64,000 nucleotides of DNA from Primula veris (Eukaryota; Streptophyta; Magnoliopsida; Ericales; Primulaceae): the NCBI GenBank assembly GCA_963682055.1, contig OY821746.1, positions 26,354,481 to 26,418,480 on the forward strand, written 5' to 3'. The translations under genes were made by a program, and so were the position numbers. Positions 1-12,185 of this stretch are shown in pieces. The notes under the pieces were generated by a model. The model was not told the DNA's origin, made no database searches, and saw only the letters and a list, made by a program, of their open reading frames with translations. How positions within the stretch are numbered: the stretch's first letter is position 1; each line of letters begins with the position of its first letter.

Positions 1-583
1 AGTTGCTTAGTTTGTCAGGCCTTGACAATCAATTTATATTATTTTTAATCAAGCTTACAACTAGTTCAAAAGGTAACTATTGTTTAACTACAGCAATATA
101 CTAATACGGGGTATATATATGTTCACTTATTCAGATGAGAAGGAATGTGATGGACGAGAGTCTAGGTTTAACTTGTTCACGGTACAATCAAGACCAAATA
201 AGGGCTCACGCGCCCACAACCGCCAAGAATCATCACAAATATTAATAAAAAAGAGCTCTAACCTCTCTCTAATTTTATTATTGTCTAAATATGAGTCGAA
301 TGGTAAGCCTTATACAAACCCTAATGGGCCACTTCGTAATTAAAAAAACACTCGAGGATCCTAATTACGAATATAGTAAAGGGAATAAATAAATCAATTT
401 AACAATTAAATAAAATAGTATTGTGAATGAAAGAAATTAATAAAAGGCACTATAGTCATAATAGACCTAGATCCATCGGAATGCAGAAACTCAAATTGCA
501 AAAAACGCTGAACCAAATTTACCTAGAATTTGAACCTAAGATTTGAGCTGATTGAGCCAAGCAAAGTGATTGTAAAATTGTTA
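1..583. other. AT-rich intergenic DNA, nothing recognised
   Basis: Short open frames here have no recognisable domain and no coding-like composition. No repeat boundary, RNA gene or splice pattern stands out. Confidence 0.5.
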
Positions 584-798
584 CTCTATCCGTTCCAAAA
601 TATTTGTTCATTACGAAACTGCGTGCAATTTTGACCGACAAAAAACTAATATGTAAATTGTCGAAATCAAAATTTTCAAAACTTAAACTATTTAATTAGC
701 TTTTAAAAATTTCCGTTTCGACAATTTACATATGAGTTATTTGCCGGTCAAATTTGGATGTAATTTCGTGATAGACAAACATTTTGGAACGGAATAAG
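584..798. mobile_element. Stowaway-like MITE
   Basis: The ends are CTCTATCCGTTCCAAAATAT on the left and ...TTTTGGAACGGAATAAG on the right, close to the Stowaway terminal inverted repeat (CTCCCTCCGTTCC in most plants). A TA dinucleotide flanks both sides (582-583 and 799-800), the Tc1/mariner target duplication. Most of the 215 bp is self-complementary around a centre near 690, as in foldback Stowaways. It has no coding capacity and would depend on a mariner transposase elsewhere in the genome. Confidence 0.85.
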
Positions 799-800
799 TA

Positions 801-1251
801 TTGTTTATTACTCCTAATTTCTTAATTATGTCAAAATATAATTGTTTATTTTATTAATATAATACACATTATGATGAAAGTGCAGGATCGTTTTGGGAAG
901 AAGGAAGTTTAATTATAAAGACTTCAGTCAACTATAAGACTTTAATTAATCATTAAACACTTCTAACTTTTTGAATGCTGAAGTGATAGCCCCACAAATA
1001 AACAAGCAACATAATTTGTTACGTCGTTCTCTTTTTCTTCTTTCCACACCGCATTTTTATGAGCCCAAAAGGGTCCTTGTGAAAATGATATACACTGGTT
1101 GTACCTAGCTAGTATAGCCAGATAATCTAAAGCTGAGTTAATTCAAAACTTTTGACTAGTAGATTAAGTTGAATAGAGAGTACGAAAGGATAAATATTAG
1201 CATTCTAAACACTTGAATGAGCTGAAACCAGCATAGCCTAGCTAGGTAAAA
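801..1251. other. AT-rich intergenic DNA
   Basis: No gene or element is recognised in this stretch. Confidence 0.45.
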
Positions 1252-2828
1252 TAGGGATGAAAATTGGGTCGGGTCATTCAAATTCCGGCCTGACACATGT
1301 ATAAAATTGCATTTTTATCCATTAGATCTGATTCAACCCATTTGACTTGTTTTTTATATTACTTTTTTTTTTCTTTTGAAAAATAAAATTAATAAATGTC
1401 AAGATTTGAAAGAGAATTTGTTAAAAACTCATATGGTAAAGTAAAAAATCATTTAATTTAGAAAGATAATATATAAATACTAACGTGTCATTAAATATCC
1501 TTTCATATTAATTTAGTGATTTAAATTTTGCAATGTTCTTTTTGACATTTCCTGTTTATTGAATGTGGCAGTAAAAATATAATATAAATGTATATAATTG
1601 ATATGATGATTTGTTTCTCGTAAATTCTTATAAAAATAATGACAATAATATATTAGTCACTAATTAACACATTAACATTTACCATAAATATAATTAATTA
1701 ATGTATACAAGATTTATTTAGAAAACCACCGAAATGTATGTATATGCATTACTAGGGGTGGGTTAGGGTCGGGACCCGACCCGTAAACACTCAATCCGTA
1801 TCCCGACCCGATTACTTTTGGAAGTGAAAAAAAAATCCCAACCCCGACCCGACAAAAGTCGGGACCCGACTTTTTTGGGATCCGAATTTTCGGGACCCAT
1901 AAGGTTGGGATAAGTTTATCCGGAATCTCCCGACATATTTTTTTTATTTTACGACAACGTCATTTTTTATTAACAATTTTCATTTGAGAAGTCTAAACAT
2001 GTTATTAACACGAAACATAATCCTAGTTTAAAAATAATGTTACTAATAAATGAAAAAAAAATTAACATGTACTAGAAAAAATAGTATGAAACTACAAACA
2101 ATGGAGTAGATAAAAAAATTGATATATTTTTTATCAGATTCTTTTAGTATTTAATTTTATTCACACAATCAACAATTATCATACTAAATGAGATAACTTA
2201 TCATTATAATTTTTATCGTTTTTGAAATAACAATATAACTTTTTAATTTAAGTATATCTTTTATTTTAATAGTTTCATATATTCAAAACTACAACTTTAT
2301 ATTATACTTATGTAATTATAACTAATAAATGAAACAAAAAGTATTGTAATTCATATGTTATAGTGCTTACATTACATGATAGATGTAAAATATTCGATTA
2401 TAATAACTTGCATTTGATATAAATTAATTTACATTTTAGTATTGAAATAAAAAAAAATCATGTTATATAATATAAAATACAAATTAATTAAAAAATCGGG
2501 TCGGGTCAGGACACCCGACGAAATCAAAATTGCCATCCGATCCCGAAGTTTGTCGGGTTGGAACAAAACCCGATGTTTTCGGGTCGGGACTCTTTTCGGG
2601 TGCGGGTCGGGTCGGAATTTCGGGAATTTTCCCCAGCCCTATGCAATACTATATCATTACTACATGAGAAAGAGAGAAATTAATGTATATGAGAGAGAGA
2701 AGGGAGAGAGTATGAATTTGTGTAAAATTGCATTTTTACCCAATTTAACCCGAGGCGACCCAAATAAAGTTACACTTTTAACCGATCCGGGTCGGGTAGG
2801 GTCAAAACCCGAAAAATTGCCATCACTA
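1252..2828. mobile_element. Outer hAT-like non-autonomous element, split by another
   Basis: The left end begins TAGGGATGAAAATTGGGTCG. The right end, read in reverse, begins TAGTGATGGCAATTTTTCGG. Both run into subterminal GGGTCGGGT-type repeats, and a shared AAAATTGCATTTTTA(T/C)CC block occurs near each end (about 1302 and 2727). This is the usual look of plant hAT MITEs. No clean 8-bp target duplication is visible, so the outer borders are less sure than those of the element inside it. It has no transposase frame. Confidence 0.45.
1753..2641. mobile_element. hAT non-autonomous element nested at 1.75-2.64 kb
   Basis: The ends are TAGGGGTGGGTTAGGGTCGG and ...CCCCAGCCCTA. The flanks TGCATTAC (1745-1752) and TGCAATAC (2642-2649) form an 8-bp target duplication with one mismatch, typical of hAT. 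Both subterminal regions are packed with GGGTCGGGT/ACCCGACCC repeats, which in hAT elements are candidate transposase-binding sites. The 889-bp body between them is AT-rich and non-coding. A related copy lies at 45372-46382. Confidence 0.85.
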
Positions 2829-2926
2829 CCCGAGTGTATACCATTTTTAGGAGGAACCTTTTGGGTTCATTTTTCTACCGACTCATAAACATATTGTTAC
2901 CCGATAATTTAATCTATATCTTAAAT

Positions 2927-3597
2927 TGTCGGCCGGCTATTTCATAATAGTTATGATCCGATTAGGCTTACCATTTTTACATCATGAACTACGTACATAA
3001 AGAGATTTCAAAAACAGATTTATCATACCTTTAGGAAGGAAAATGGCGCTGCAGATTTCTTGACAAAAAGTGGGTTAAATTTGATGTTTGAGGATGCAGA
3101 TCACTTTCCGAAGGGATTAGCAAGTATAATGAGGATGGATCGCGATGATATACAAAATTTAAGATGAGTTTGGCCGTAATCGCCATTGAAGGAAGGTTTG
3201 CAAGAGAGAGAGAGGCTGTCGGTTTTTTATCTGAAATGGGATGGGGGATGGGTGACGCGTGGAGAAGAAGAAGACAGAGTAGGATTATTACGCTACAAGT
3301 CCCTCTAGTTACAAGTTTTTATTATTTGACACGAAAGATTTTCAATAATATAATTTTGATGCTTGTTTTTGACGGATTGGAGCACTTTTGGCCCAATCCA
3401 TTTGTGCGGTTTTTCATCCACATTTTTTGTTTACATCATTAATAAAATAAAAATGTGGGTTTTCCCCCATTAAATTAAAAAAAAAAAGAGATTTCAAAAA
3501 CATGCTATTTGTAACTCTTATATTGTCGGCCGTGTGTTTGTGACATATTTGATAGTGGTTATGATCCAATTAGACTTATCATTTTTACATAATGACG
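2927..3597. repeat. Direct duplication flanking the LINE remnant
   Basis: A block starting GTCGGCCG and containing (A/G)TTATGATCC(G/A)ATTAG occurs at about 2927-2988 and again, diverged, at about 3523-3597. The 3.0-3.5 kb LINE insertion sits between the two. The second copy carries a small internal insertion. Confidence 0.6.
3017..3486 (+). mobile_element. 5'-truncated LINE 3' end with target duplication
   Basis: Translating about 3029-3166 gives the last part of a LINE RNase H-like (RVT_3) domain, recognisable by the short motif NGAADFLTKSGL. A 3' UTR follows with an AATAAAATAAAAATGTGGG...CCCCCATT segment and an A-run. A 16-bp direct repeat (AGAGATTTCAAAAACA) at 3001-3016 and 3487-3502 flanks it exactly, as expected for target-primed reverse transcription. 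Only about 470 bp of the element was copied, so it is dead on arrival. Similar 3' tails occur near 41.5 kb and, inverted, near 46.9 kb. Confidence 0.85.
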
Positions 3598-5041
3598 AAT
3601 TTTAATAAATAAATGCAAATCATTTTTTATTTTATTTTTTGTGTATGTCTTTGCCAACGAATCATATCGTTTTATTGTAGTACGTTCTTGGTTTATTGAT
3701 TTTGTTAGCCTAGAGGTTTGTGCATTGGTTCATTAGACAAATCAATTTGCCAGCACGAGTTTTTGAGCCGACAAGTTTTCATCGGGATATTTTTCCTGAG
3801 CCCACTGCCACCTCGTAGCGATAAAAAATGTATATGTACGTAGAAATTGATATGACATAGCTTTTTGTCGGGAAAACATTCACTTAGACGACAAATCAAC
3901 ACTTTCGTCAACCTATGGTTGACCCAACACTACATAACGATGATTTTTTTTTTCCCGGTTAAAGCTATAGTATATTACAGATAGCAAGTTGCATATCTTT
4001 TAGCAAAGCTAGGGCACGGGAGGGGCATTCTAGTTAGCTAAAAGACCTAGACATGTCTGATTGTCTAACCCAAATTGGTTCTCTTACCTATATTTTTAAG
4101 AATTAGCTTAGCAATTAGCCATAGTGCTTGCGTAGAACTTAATGAAATCCAAGCTATACATGTGCCTTTACTATCTACACGTATATTACTCTAATTGTTC
4201 ATCTTTGTTATTTAAATACTGTTAAGATTATTACTTTTTCCACCTATAAATGGCTCCATATATTAGGCATCTCACAAAGTTGTTGGTTGAGTATTTAACT
4301 GGCCATTTAATGAGGATGTTGAAATTTGTTAAGGGATGGTTGCTCGTCGTCAATGTTGGCAAAGGATAGATCCAAATCATTATTGCATCTTCTAGTTTCA
4401 TAACACACCTTATCGAACTCAAATAACTCATCATTATTTTTATAGATATTAATAATTAGATAACTTTGACCAAATATTAATGGGGAAAAATATATTTACT
4501 ACACCCTTATTGCATATAATAAAAATGCAAGAACCCTTCTTGTCAATAACAAGCAATAGTTTCAGCATTGTAATATATGTTGAAACCCCTCTTGCATGTA
4601 ATATATGTTATTGTTAAGTTCCAGAACAATTAAACATGTAATTCCTATGTGTGAATAAGTAGTTATATACCGTACTTCTGTCATTTTGGAGGCAAAAGAA
4701 CAAGAACAACCAAACCATATCCGTCTTTTTATAACTCAATCTCCGAACGTATATCCTTAGAATCCTTATCTTCATGTTTTTATGGTTTACAAGGAAATAA
4801 ATTATATTCCAAGAATATCTTAAGAGTAGAGAGCAAGACATAAATATAACAATATACAAGAGGACCTAAATAAATGTTGCCGTAGGATAAATATTAAGTT
4901 GTATAAAATGGCACACTAATGGGAACTTAATATCTGAGAGACATAAATAACAAATTCTATGTACCAGTGCAAGGATGTCTGGGAAAATTCTCAAAATTTA
5001 AAATGGTTGATATCTCTTATGGATTCGCGGCACACAGTTAG
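3598..5041. other. Intergenic DNA
   Basis: Nothing is supported here. The minus-strand open frames around 3705-4859 have no recognisable domain. Confidence 0.45.
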
Positions 5042-6636
5042 ATGAAAAAACCTAAATGGGAAGCAGAGGTGCAAGTTTTTATTTTGAATTGTTTTCCAAT
5101 TACCAAGTCTTTTATCTTTTTCAAATTGGAAAGACTTGATAAAAAAAGATATGTACTAGGAATTTTTCACTTTTTCGAGAATCCTCTTTGGCCCCTGTTT
5201 GGATTAGAATGCCCGTATTACCACTGAACTTGTGTGTTCATTCATATCTAAAATCCATAACTCAAGTTGTTGGTAAATTTTTGGGTGTGGATAATGCTAC
5301 TTTGGCTCACGCGAGGCTGGCTTTTGCAAGAGTCTGTGTGGAGGTAGACTTAACTAAGACAAGAGTGACACATATATGGATAGGCCAGTCATTAGATCAT
5401 GGTTTTTGGCAAGAAATTGTTTATGAAAGATACCCCAAATATTGCACTCATTGTTATTTGCAAGGACATGATAAATATGAGTGTACTAGAATTCCAGTTG
5501 ATACTCGAGAAGGATATGAACAAAGTGGAGTGGAGAGGGATTTAAGAAAAATAGAGAATAAAGGAGTTTATGCTGGCACTAAAGCCTTTGAAGCACAATG
5601 CAGCAGTATATCAAAGTTTGACAAAGTTGGATTGAATAGTAATGGGGTTAGTTGTTCGAGTATGGGTAACGTTGTTGGACAACAAAATACAAAGCAGGAG
5701 CTTCCGAATAAGAAACTGGTTGCAACCAGAATAATTGTGGAAATTTATAAGGTAGGGGAAAAGAGCAAAAATAATAATAATAATTTTTTCAAGAAGGTTC
5801 AAGGTAAATGGCAGCCAGTTGGTACCGACAAAGAAGATGGAGATGTTAATAATTCACATGAGCTTGATAAGGTTAGTATAACTGAGCACAACTTAGCTGC
5901 TAATAGTTCAGATGTAGGCACAACTACGAAAGGCATTGATGGCAACAAGGGAGTTCATTCGAGTGACACTAATGAGTTAACTCTTGTAGAAAACTCCTTT
6001 TCTGGTCTTGAAAATTTAAATGAGTGTGGGGACGTAGTTGAGCCTTCTAATGCTATACTGGAACAAGAAATGAGTAAAGATCATACTAAGGTACCACCTA
6101 TAAAGGAAACAATTGCAGAGGTGGATAATGAAGTATTGACTGAACACTTTTCAATATCAAAGTTATCCCCCAATGCCATGGTTTTTGAACCTAAAAAGTG
6201 CAAGTTTGTAACTATTGCAGATTCAATAGTTGCTTGTAGAAAAACTCCAACAAATTTAGACAAAGAGAACTCCCCTCCCTTGGAAGGGGTTTCAAACGAG
6301 ATTTCAAACAAAGATTTAGTTGCTCCGAAATAGTCAAAATCAGCTAAAAAAAAGAAGAATAAGAGTAAAAAGGAAAAGACTAATGAAAAATCTCTGCCGA
6401 ATGATCCCGTATCTCATGCTTTTAATGAGTTTGTACCTTTCAATTACATTTTGAATGACCTTATGCGGGACTATAACATAGACTCTTCATTCTTAATTGA
6501 GCCCGAAGGTTATTCAAGCGAGGATGATTGTGGAATGCATTCGGATGTTGGTGTTGGGGGAGTAGACAATTGGAATTTGAGATTTTCGAAACATTCAATG
6601 CAAACTAGAGGAAATAAAGTTCGAACTAAGCGGTGA
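5042..6636 (+). pseudogene. LINE ORF1 (DUF4283 C-terminal part plus CCHC zinc knuckle)
   Basis: The frame from about 5188 encodes the second half of a DUF4283-type domain (APVWIRMPVLPL, then VARVCVEVDL-like FARVCVEVDL) and a CX2CX4HX4C zinc knuckle (CTHCYLQGHDKYEC, about 5446-5487). A long hydrophilic linker and a lysine-rich stretch follow. This is the RNA-binding ORF1 architecture of plant L1-type LINEs. The frame continues past a single in-frame TAG (6331-6333) to a stop at 6634-6636. Upstream, the DUF4283 start is out of frame (5042-5227) and degenerate. No endonuclease or reverse transcriptase follows, so the copy is an isolated ORF1. Host domestication cannot be excluded but nothing shows it. 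Confidence 0.7.
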
Positions 6637-6895
6637 TAGTATCTCTATTTGAAAGAAAGTGATGTCGCTGCAGTGGCACTAATATATATAATCACAAAGG
6701 TGTAAAATAGCAAGATATACTAGTTTTTATCCTTTTGCTTGCTCTACTTCTTAAGCCTAAAGTTACATGTCTAAATTTCTTGGTTAGTCTATTTTCTCTA
6801 CTTATGCAGTGTGCTGCGTAAGTGTCTTGAGTTTTGTACAAGTTACTTTCTCATTAATAAAAGTGTGTGTTGTTTTGATTGAAAAAATAAAATCT
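6637..6895 (+). mobile_element. LINE-type 3' UTR joined directly to ORF1
   Basis: The ORF1 stop is followed by about 250 bp of T-rich UTR ending CTCATTAATAAAAGTGTGTG...GAAAAAATAAAA, a polyadenylation-like tail seen at plant LINE 3' ends. The whole ORF2 (about 3.5 kb in related elements) is absent between ORF1 and this tail. No target duplication was found. A GAAA microsatellite follows at 6911-6931. Confidence 0.5.
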
Positions 6896-7980
6896 GACCA
6901 AGTTTAGTAAAAAAAGAAAGAAAGAAAGAAATGTATTAATTTACGTGTCTTTCTAAATCAAAGATTCAAATTAAGAAATCATAATTGTTTAAATAATTAA
7001 ATAACATCACTAAGTTACTAGTACAAAAGATTTGTTATTTACTAAACTTTATAGGAAGATGTACAAAATCAAAATTTTAATTATTATTACTCTTACATGC
7101 TTCCTCTGGCTTGAGAAATTTTAATTCATGATATGGTAATTAACCATGGGTTTAACTGTTAAGAGGAGGAGCATTTTGCTACACCCCATTGGTTTTATCT
7201 TGTTTAATTCAAAATTATACAGATCTTTAATTTAATTGTCTTCAAGATATCTCCAAATAATTTTTTTTTTTTTTTTTATGTTTCTTTACTTGATAAGGAG
7301 TCTTCTTTTAAGTCTTCTATTCTAATAAGAAAAAATGTTCAATATATTATTTCTATCATTCAGAGATGGGTTCAAATCATTTAAACTTGTTCAACACGTT
7401 TTGATTCTTCTAGAAAATATTTGACCGAATATTACATAATCTGTCCAGTATAGTCAGTTCCAACCGCGCTTGCAACTGAGGTTTCAACTACGGTTGCAAC
7501 TGAGGTTTCAACTAAATGCACAACTTGAACTTAATCGTTACACAATACATGTCTGTATATTGAGAGTTTATTATGAATATATAAAACTATATTTTCCAAT
7601 ATGATAACAAACAATATGTCACTAGAATCTCAGATCTAGGACATAACAATCTAATTGGATCATAACTGATTTTGTAAGTACATAGATTGAATCACGTGAT
7701 AAAGCCTTTGCATAATAAAAGAGATTTAGTAGCACAATAAAATGAACAATATCTCTTAAACTAATATTCATATATCTTTCAATCAGCTTCCATTCTTTAT
7801 CAACTTAATATTCTCAATATATATAAAGTAAATCTTTTTTAAACAAATGAGAATATATTCTGCATACTTTAATTCAAATAAAAGATTTTAAAGATAAGTA
7901 ATGCAGTTAGACAGAATTAGACAGAATTCTGCGTATTGACAGGTTGGAACTGTAGTTGCAACTGAGGTTGCAACCTCACC
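6896..7980. other. Intergenic DNA with a TTGCAACTGAGGTT repeat cluster
   Basis: The stretch is AT-rich and non-coding. At 7469-7516 a 24-bp unit (TTGCAACTGAGGTTTCAACT core) is repeated twice, and related copies lie at 7957-7976, just upstream of a TATA box. The reverse-complementary pair CAGTTCCAAC (7459-7468) and GTTGGAACTG (7943-7952) frames the region. Confidence 0.45.
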
Positions 7981-7992
7981 TATAAATATAAA
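7981..7992 (+). promoter_or_regulatory. Putative TATA box
   Basis: TATAAATATAAA lies about 90 bp upstream of the start of the broken open frame at 8071 and just downstream of the ACTGAGGTT repeats. This is placement only. No other promoter element is certain. Confidence 0.4.
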
Positions 7993-8070
7993 ACTGTCTT
8001 AATTTTTAACATTCAACTTAGATTATTTTGTTCAAAACAATTGACAACAAAGAGTTACTAGGCCAGAAAT

Positions 8071-8658
8071 GTGGTCCTAATAGCTCCATTGATTCCCTTA
8101 GGAGATGAAGCAATTGAGCGTCGTGCTCTTTATATCAGGCCTGAGACCGTTCCATATCAAGAGCTCTTATGTAAATAAGCAATGTATATGTTCGTAAACA
8201 AAAAATCACAGCTAGAGTCGTGTTCTTATAGGGACATGAAGGTCAATTTCGCAGCCTTGATAAGGTTCCATCACTTTGCTTGTGAATAGATTAGTACAAA
8301 AGGAGGAGCTACACTTAGGATTGCTCCGTATAGCGACAAGATTATGCATTGTGGTGCTTGTGGTTGGGAATGCCACCTGGCTTACGTAAAGTGCAGATGC
8401 TTTCCCACGCCAATATGCATATTTAATGACATACACGATGAGTTCCCGTGTAAGGAAAATCGTATCGTGTCCGTTAGAGAAGAGATCACAGAGATGGAAA
8501 CCGCTGCACAGTCCTTCGAGAGTGATGATGAGACACTATTGGCGGAAGTGGTAGATTTAATGTCGATAAGAGGTGTTACTATGAGGTGCTTTACAAGGAT
8601 GAAATTAGAGGACCTTGCGGAATTAATTTATCTCGAAGCAGAACAATCCGGGAGGTAA
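8071..8658 (+). pseudogene. Broken unknown gene with a Cys-rich segment
   Basis: One frame stays open for 196 codons except for TAA (8176-8178) and TAG (8287-8289). It begins VVLIAPLIPLGDEAIERRAL. The middle has a cysteine cluster, CGACGWEC then KCRC (about 8347-8400), and the end is acidic and charged, finishing at TAA-free codons before TAA/TAG at 8656-8658. The likely initiator is GTG now (8071), possibly a lost ATG. A TATA box lies about 90 bp upstream. I do not recognise the family. Because the stops share one frame and no frameshift is needed, a recently inactivated small gene is plausible; an intron between 8165 and 8340 is a weaker alternative. Confidence 0.4.
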
Positions 8659-10698
8659 GCCCTTCTGTGATGAAAAAAATCGAGAACCAATTATGAGTAG
8701 TAGATAATAGATATTGCAAGAATAGGCTCAGAGTTGTTTTTTTTTCTCTGGATGTTTTTACCTTTTTACAGTTGCGTTCTTGAACATAGAATCTAATAAT
8801 GTAACAAAATTTATTGCCTTTCAAGTACTGAAATAATAAAATATTGATTGTTGTCTTAAAAAAAAACAAAAAAAAAAAAAGGAAAAAAAGGCTCATTGGA
8901 TAAAGGGTTAATTTATGTTTATTATATCAAACTATCGTTTATAAACAAATTTAGTGTGAGGGATATTAGTACTGCGAGTATTCAAAATTCAGTTTCCCTG
9001 TAAGATGGAAAGAAGATAAAGAATCGTCATACTACTTCTCGTTTACTCTCCTTGAAGAAAAAAACATTTAATTTGTTAAATCCTTCTACTAAAGGCTTGT
9101 TTATTCGGTTGCACCTTTGAACAATCACCATGTCATTTTGAAGTTTAAAAAGAAGAAGTTAATGCATTGATTCACAAAGATTTTTCCTTGATATAACGGC
9201 AATAAATCTAAAAAGAAATAAGCAATTTGTAGATTTAGTAGAAATAATATGTATTGTGTAGATTCGATATTATATTATACTAATCCTTTCCCAAAAGATA
9301 GAATTGGACTTTTGTTATTATCGAATTTAAATTAAGTAGTCATTGACAACAGTTGTAGCAGCTAATAGATTTGACCTTGGTTAAAATTAATTCTTCCGCA
9401 ACAGGGTTTACCGCTAGAACATAATGAAAGAAAAAATCCCATAAAAGCAGAAAAAAGAAGTTAATTCTTGCAATAAAAGTGAAGAACTGAAGACGGAGTT
9501 TGGATACTGTACTTATGCATATAACAAACAGTAAATTCGGTCAAAACTTATTATCTGAAAATCTAGCTTTTTCTTTCCAATCAGAAAAGCAATAGTCTAA
9601 TTTTATCTAACTACGGATTAGTAACTTTGTTCTTTTGACAAAAAAAAAAAAACATATTCGTTTAGTGTGCTTTTTCCTTGCAACGTCGGTGATAAATGGA
9701 ATAAAAATGCAATTTTAAGAAAAGGAATGATAATTGTGGGAGAAGTAGTTTATATCATATAGAATACATGCATTAAATCTTACTTTCAATTTCAGCACTA
9801 AATTGCTTCACACTCTCGAGTATCCAGGTGTGTTCCATATATATTGTTTCGCTAAGATATCATGTAGTGTGACATATCTAGTTTATTCACCCACACATGG
9901 TCAGAAACAATGTAACACCATAGCTCATCCTTTTTTCCAAAAATCAATTGGATATATGGATTTTAATGGTAAAAAATAGCAAATTGTTTTGAAAAAGGTC
10001 ATAAACCGGGTCAACCCGATAAAAATTAGGTCGATAAGCAAGATAAAATGGTTCATGTTTTGGTGTGTGAGAACTATAGTAATGATAAATTCATAAAAGA
10101 GACAAAAAGTTCCAAATGTAAAATCTCACCATAGAATCTCTTCAAAGTCTAAATTAGTACTGCGAACTGATCAAGTACAGAATTCTAAAAAAAATAAAAG
10201 GTAGAGTTTCAACAATACATACTAAACCTATTATATGTAATCCAACACTTTTTAAGTTAATAACTATATAGTATCTCTTTTTAAAGACGAAATTAGTAGT
10301 ATCTGATCAGAGATTACCAAACCTGGGCAGAATAATGCAGCTAAAAGCAAATTTTTTTGGGTTAAATCTAAAAGCGATTCTTAAGCTTATGAAGACTGGC
10401 AATGGTGGTGAGGTAAAAAGTAACATACATCATACCAAATTTATAGTAGTTGTCTCATTTATTTCATACGCCTGTAATAAATCTAATTCGATTTCCGTTT
10501 TTTATTTTATTAGAAACAGTTTATTTGTTTCCAGAAGAAAAATAAACTAACCGACTATCTAAAGAACATATAGCCCAATTTATTATTATGCAAGCGTATG
10601 AAAAATTGAATTTTAGGTAAACAGAAACAAATCTTTTGTTTCCAAAAGAGCATATATATACTTTCCTGATTATTCAAAAGAATATACTGCCCAATTAT
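8659..10698. other. Intergenic DNA, nothing recognised
   Basis: There is an A-rich tract at 8857-8890. Otherwise this is AT-rich sequence with no supported gene, RNA or element border. Confidence 0.45.
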
Positions 10699-10886
10699 TG
10701 TAACATCCCGGATTTTTATAAATGGTTTTACTTGCTATTAAATTTATCCAAAAATGTTTTTTTAGCCAAAAACCGAAACTATTCCGAAAAACTTTATTTT
10801 TAAAACCTGTTACTAATTTTATAAAAAAAAGGACCAAATAGCTTTGTTTATAAAGATTTGTTATTTTAGAGCAGTAAAATAATATA

Positions 10887-11079
10887 CACTATAAAAAAAT
10901 ATCCAAATAGCGACGGGATTAGTGACGGTATTTTTTGTTACGAGCTTATTAGCGACGGTTTTTGTGACGACTTTGTGACTGTTTAGTCAATTTGCGACAG
11001 ATTTGTGACAACTTTTTAAATTAGCGACAGGCTTATGACAGCTTTTGACTCTCACTAAATCAAATATTATTTTGTAGTG
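10887..11079. mobile_element. CACTA-type MITE inside the solo LTR
   Basis: It begins CACTATAAAAAAATATCC and ends TTTTGTAGTG, with a 3-bp ATA duplication on both sides (10884-10886 and 11080-11082). Repeated TAGCGACGG/TTGCGACAG motifs fill the interior like CACTA subterminal repeats. It is 193 bp with no coding capacity. The inverted LTR copy at 15-16.8 kb lacks it, which supports a separate insertion. Confidence 0.8.
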
Positions 11080-11795
11080 ATAGTTTTGTTTATCAGTTAA
11101 CTTTTAGAACTTTGGGGATCAAATAGTCCGCTTGCCTAAACTCTCTCAAAACAGTCCACTTTTCAAAACAGAAAACCAAAAACCACAAAAACAAAGAGAG
11201 AATAGAGAGGTTCCAAAACTTAGAAAGAAGAAGAAGAAACCACCATTAGCGAGTCTTTACCGGAAGCATCTCCTCTACGAACTAAACTAACAGGGGTTAT
11301 CCATTGCGACTGGACGGGGTTGTATGTTAGGGTTAGATATTGATGTTCTTATAAAATTTGGGGGTTTTTCTTTTATCTCAATTATATTCTATTAAATTGT
11401 TAATTGGGTTTTATGTGTTGCTCTTTTGGTTCACTAATTTGAGAATTGGGAATTTAGACATATGAATTTTGAATTAATGAGAATATAGATGGGTTTGTGT
11501 GTTTTTATGAGTTGTTATGTGTTATTATAATTGTTAATGAAATTGGGTAAATTTATGTTGAATAAAGATGAGTTGTAGTTTATGCATATAAGCTGTTTGT
11601 TAAAATGTCTGAATGAGATTTTATGTTGTTGGACTTGTTTGGCTAGTTGTGATTCTAGTATATATGCTTATGTGTTTTGTTGAATTGCGATAATATGACA
11701 TTTGATAATGCTAGTATTTTGAGAATGCGATTTTATTGGGAATTGTGATAATTGAATAGTATAATATTATTGGCCGAAGCCTTGAGTTTTATTTA

Positions 11796-12185
11796 TTGGC
11801 AATGGTTTATGTCTCTTCCTATACCGGAGGCATAAGACGAGCCGAGGGGTATAGGAAATGACTCGTCTTACCGACTGGGGCGAGTGGCGTGAAAGGTCCA
11901 AGTGCGCACTTTAAATATTTATATGTTGGCAATGGTCTATGTCTCTCCCTATACCGGGGACATAAGACGAGCCGAGTGGTATAGGGAATGACTCATCTTA
12001 CGGACTGGGGCGAGTGGCGTGAGAGGTCCATGTGTGTAATAGATATAATTATATGTTGGCAAAGGTCTATGTCTCTCTCTATACCGGGGACATAAGACGA
12101 GTCGAGGGGTATAGGGAATGACCTAGCTTACGGACTGTGATAGGTGGCGTGAGAGGTACTTGTGTGTTATAGATGTGTGTTGGAG
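11796..12185 (+). repeat. Three tandem 130-bp repeats within the solo LTR
   Basis: Units start at TTGGCAA(T/A)GG near 11796, 11926 and 12056, with a spacing of 130 bp each. Each contains TCTATGTCTCT..CTATACCGG, ACATAAGACGAG and GGCGTGA(A/G)AGGT. The inverted LTR also has three such repeats (15548, 15679, 15808 on the plus strand), so triplication predates the two insertions. Confidence 0.85.

Noticed and set aside
2460..2888. 142-codon open frame
   Set aside because: It crosses the border of a hAT element and consists of GGGTCGGGT repeats; no domain.
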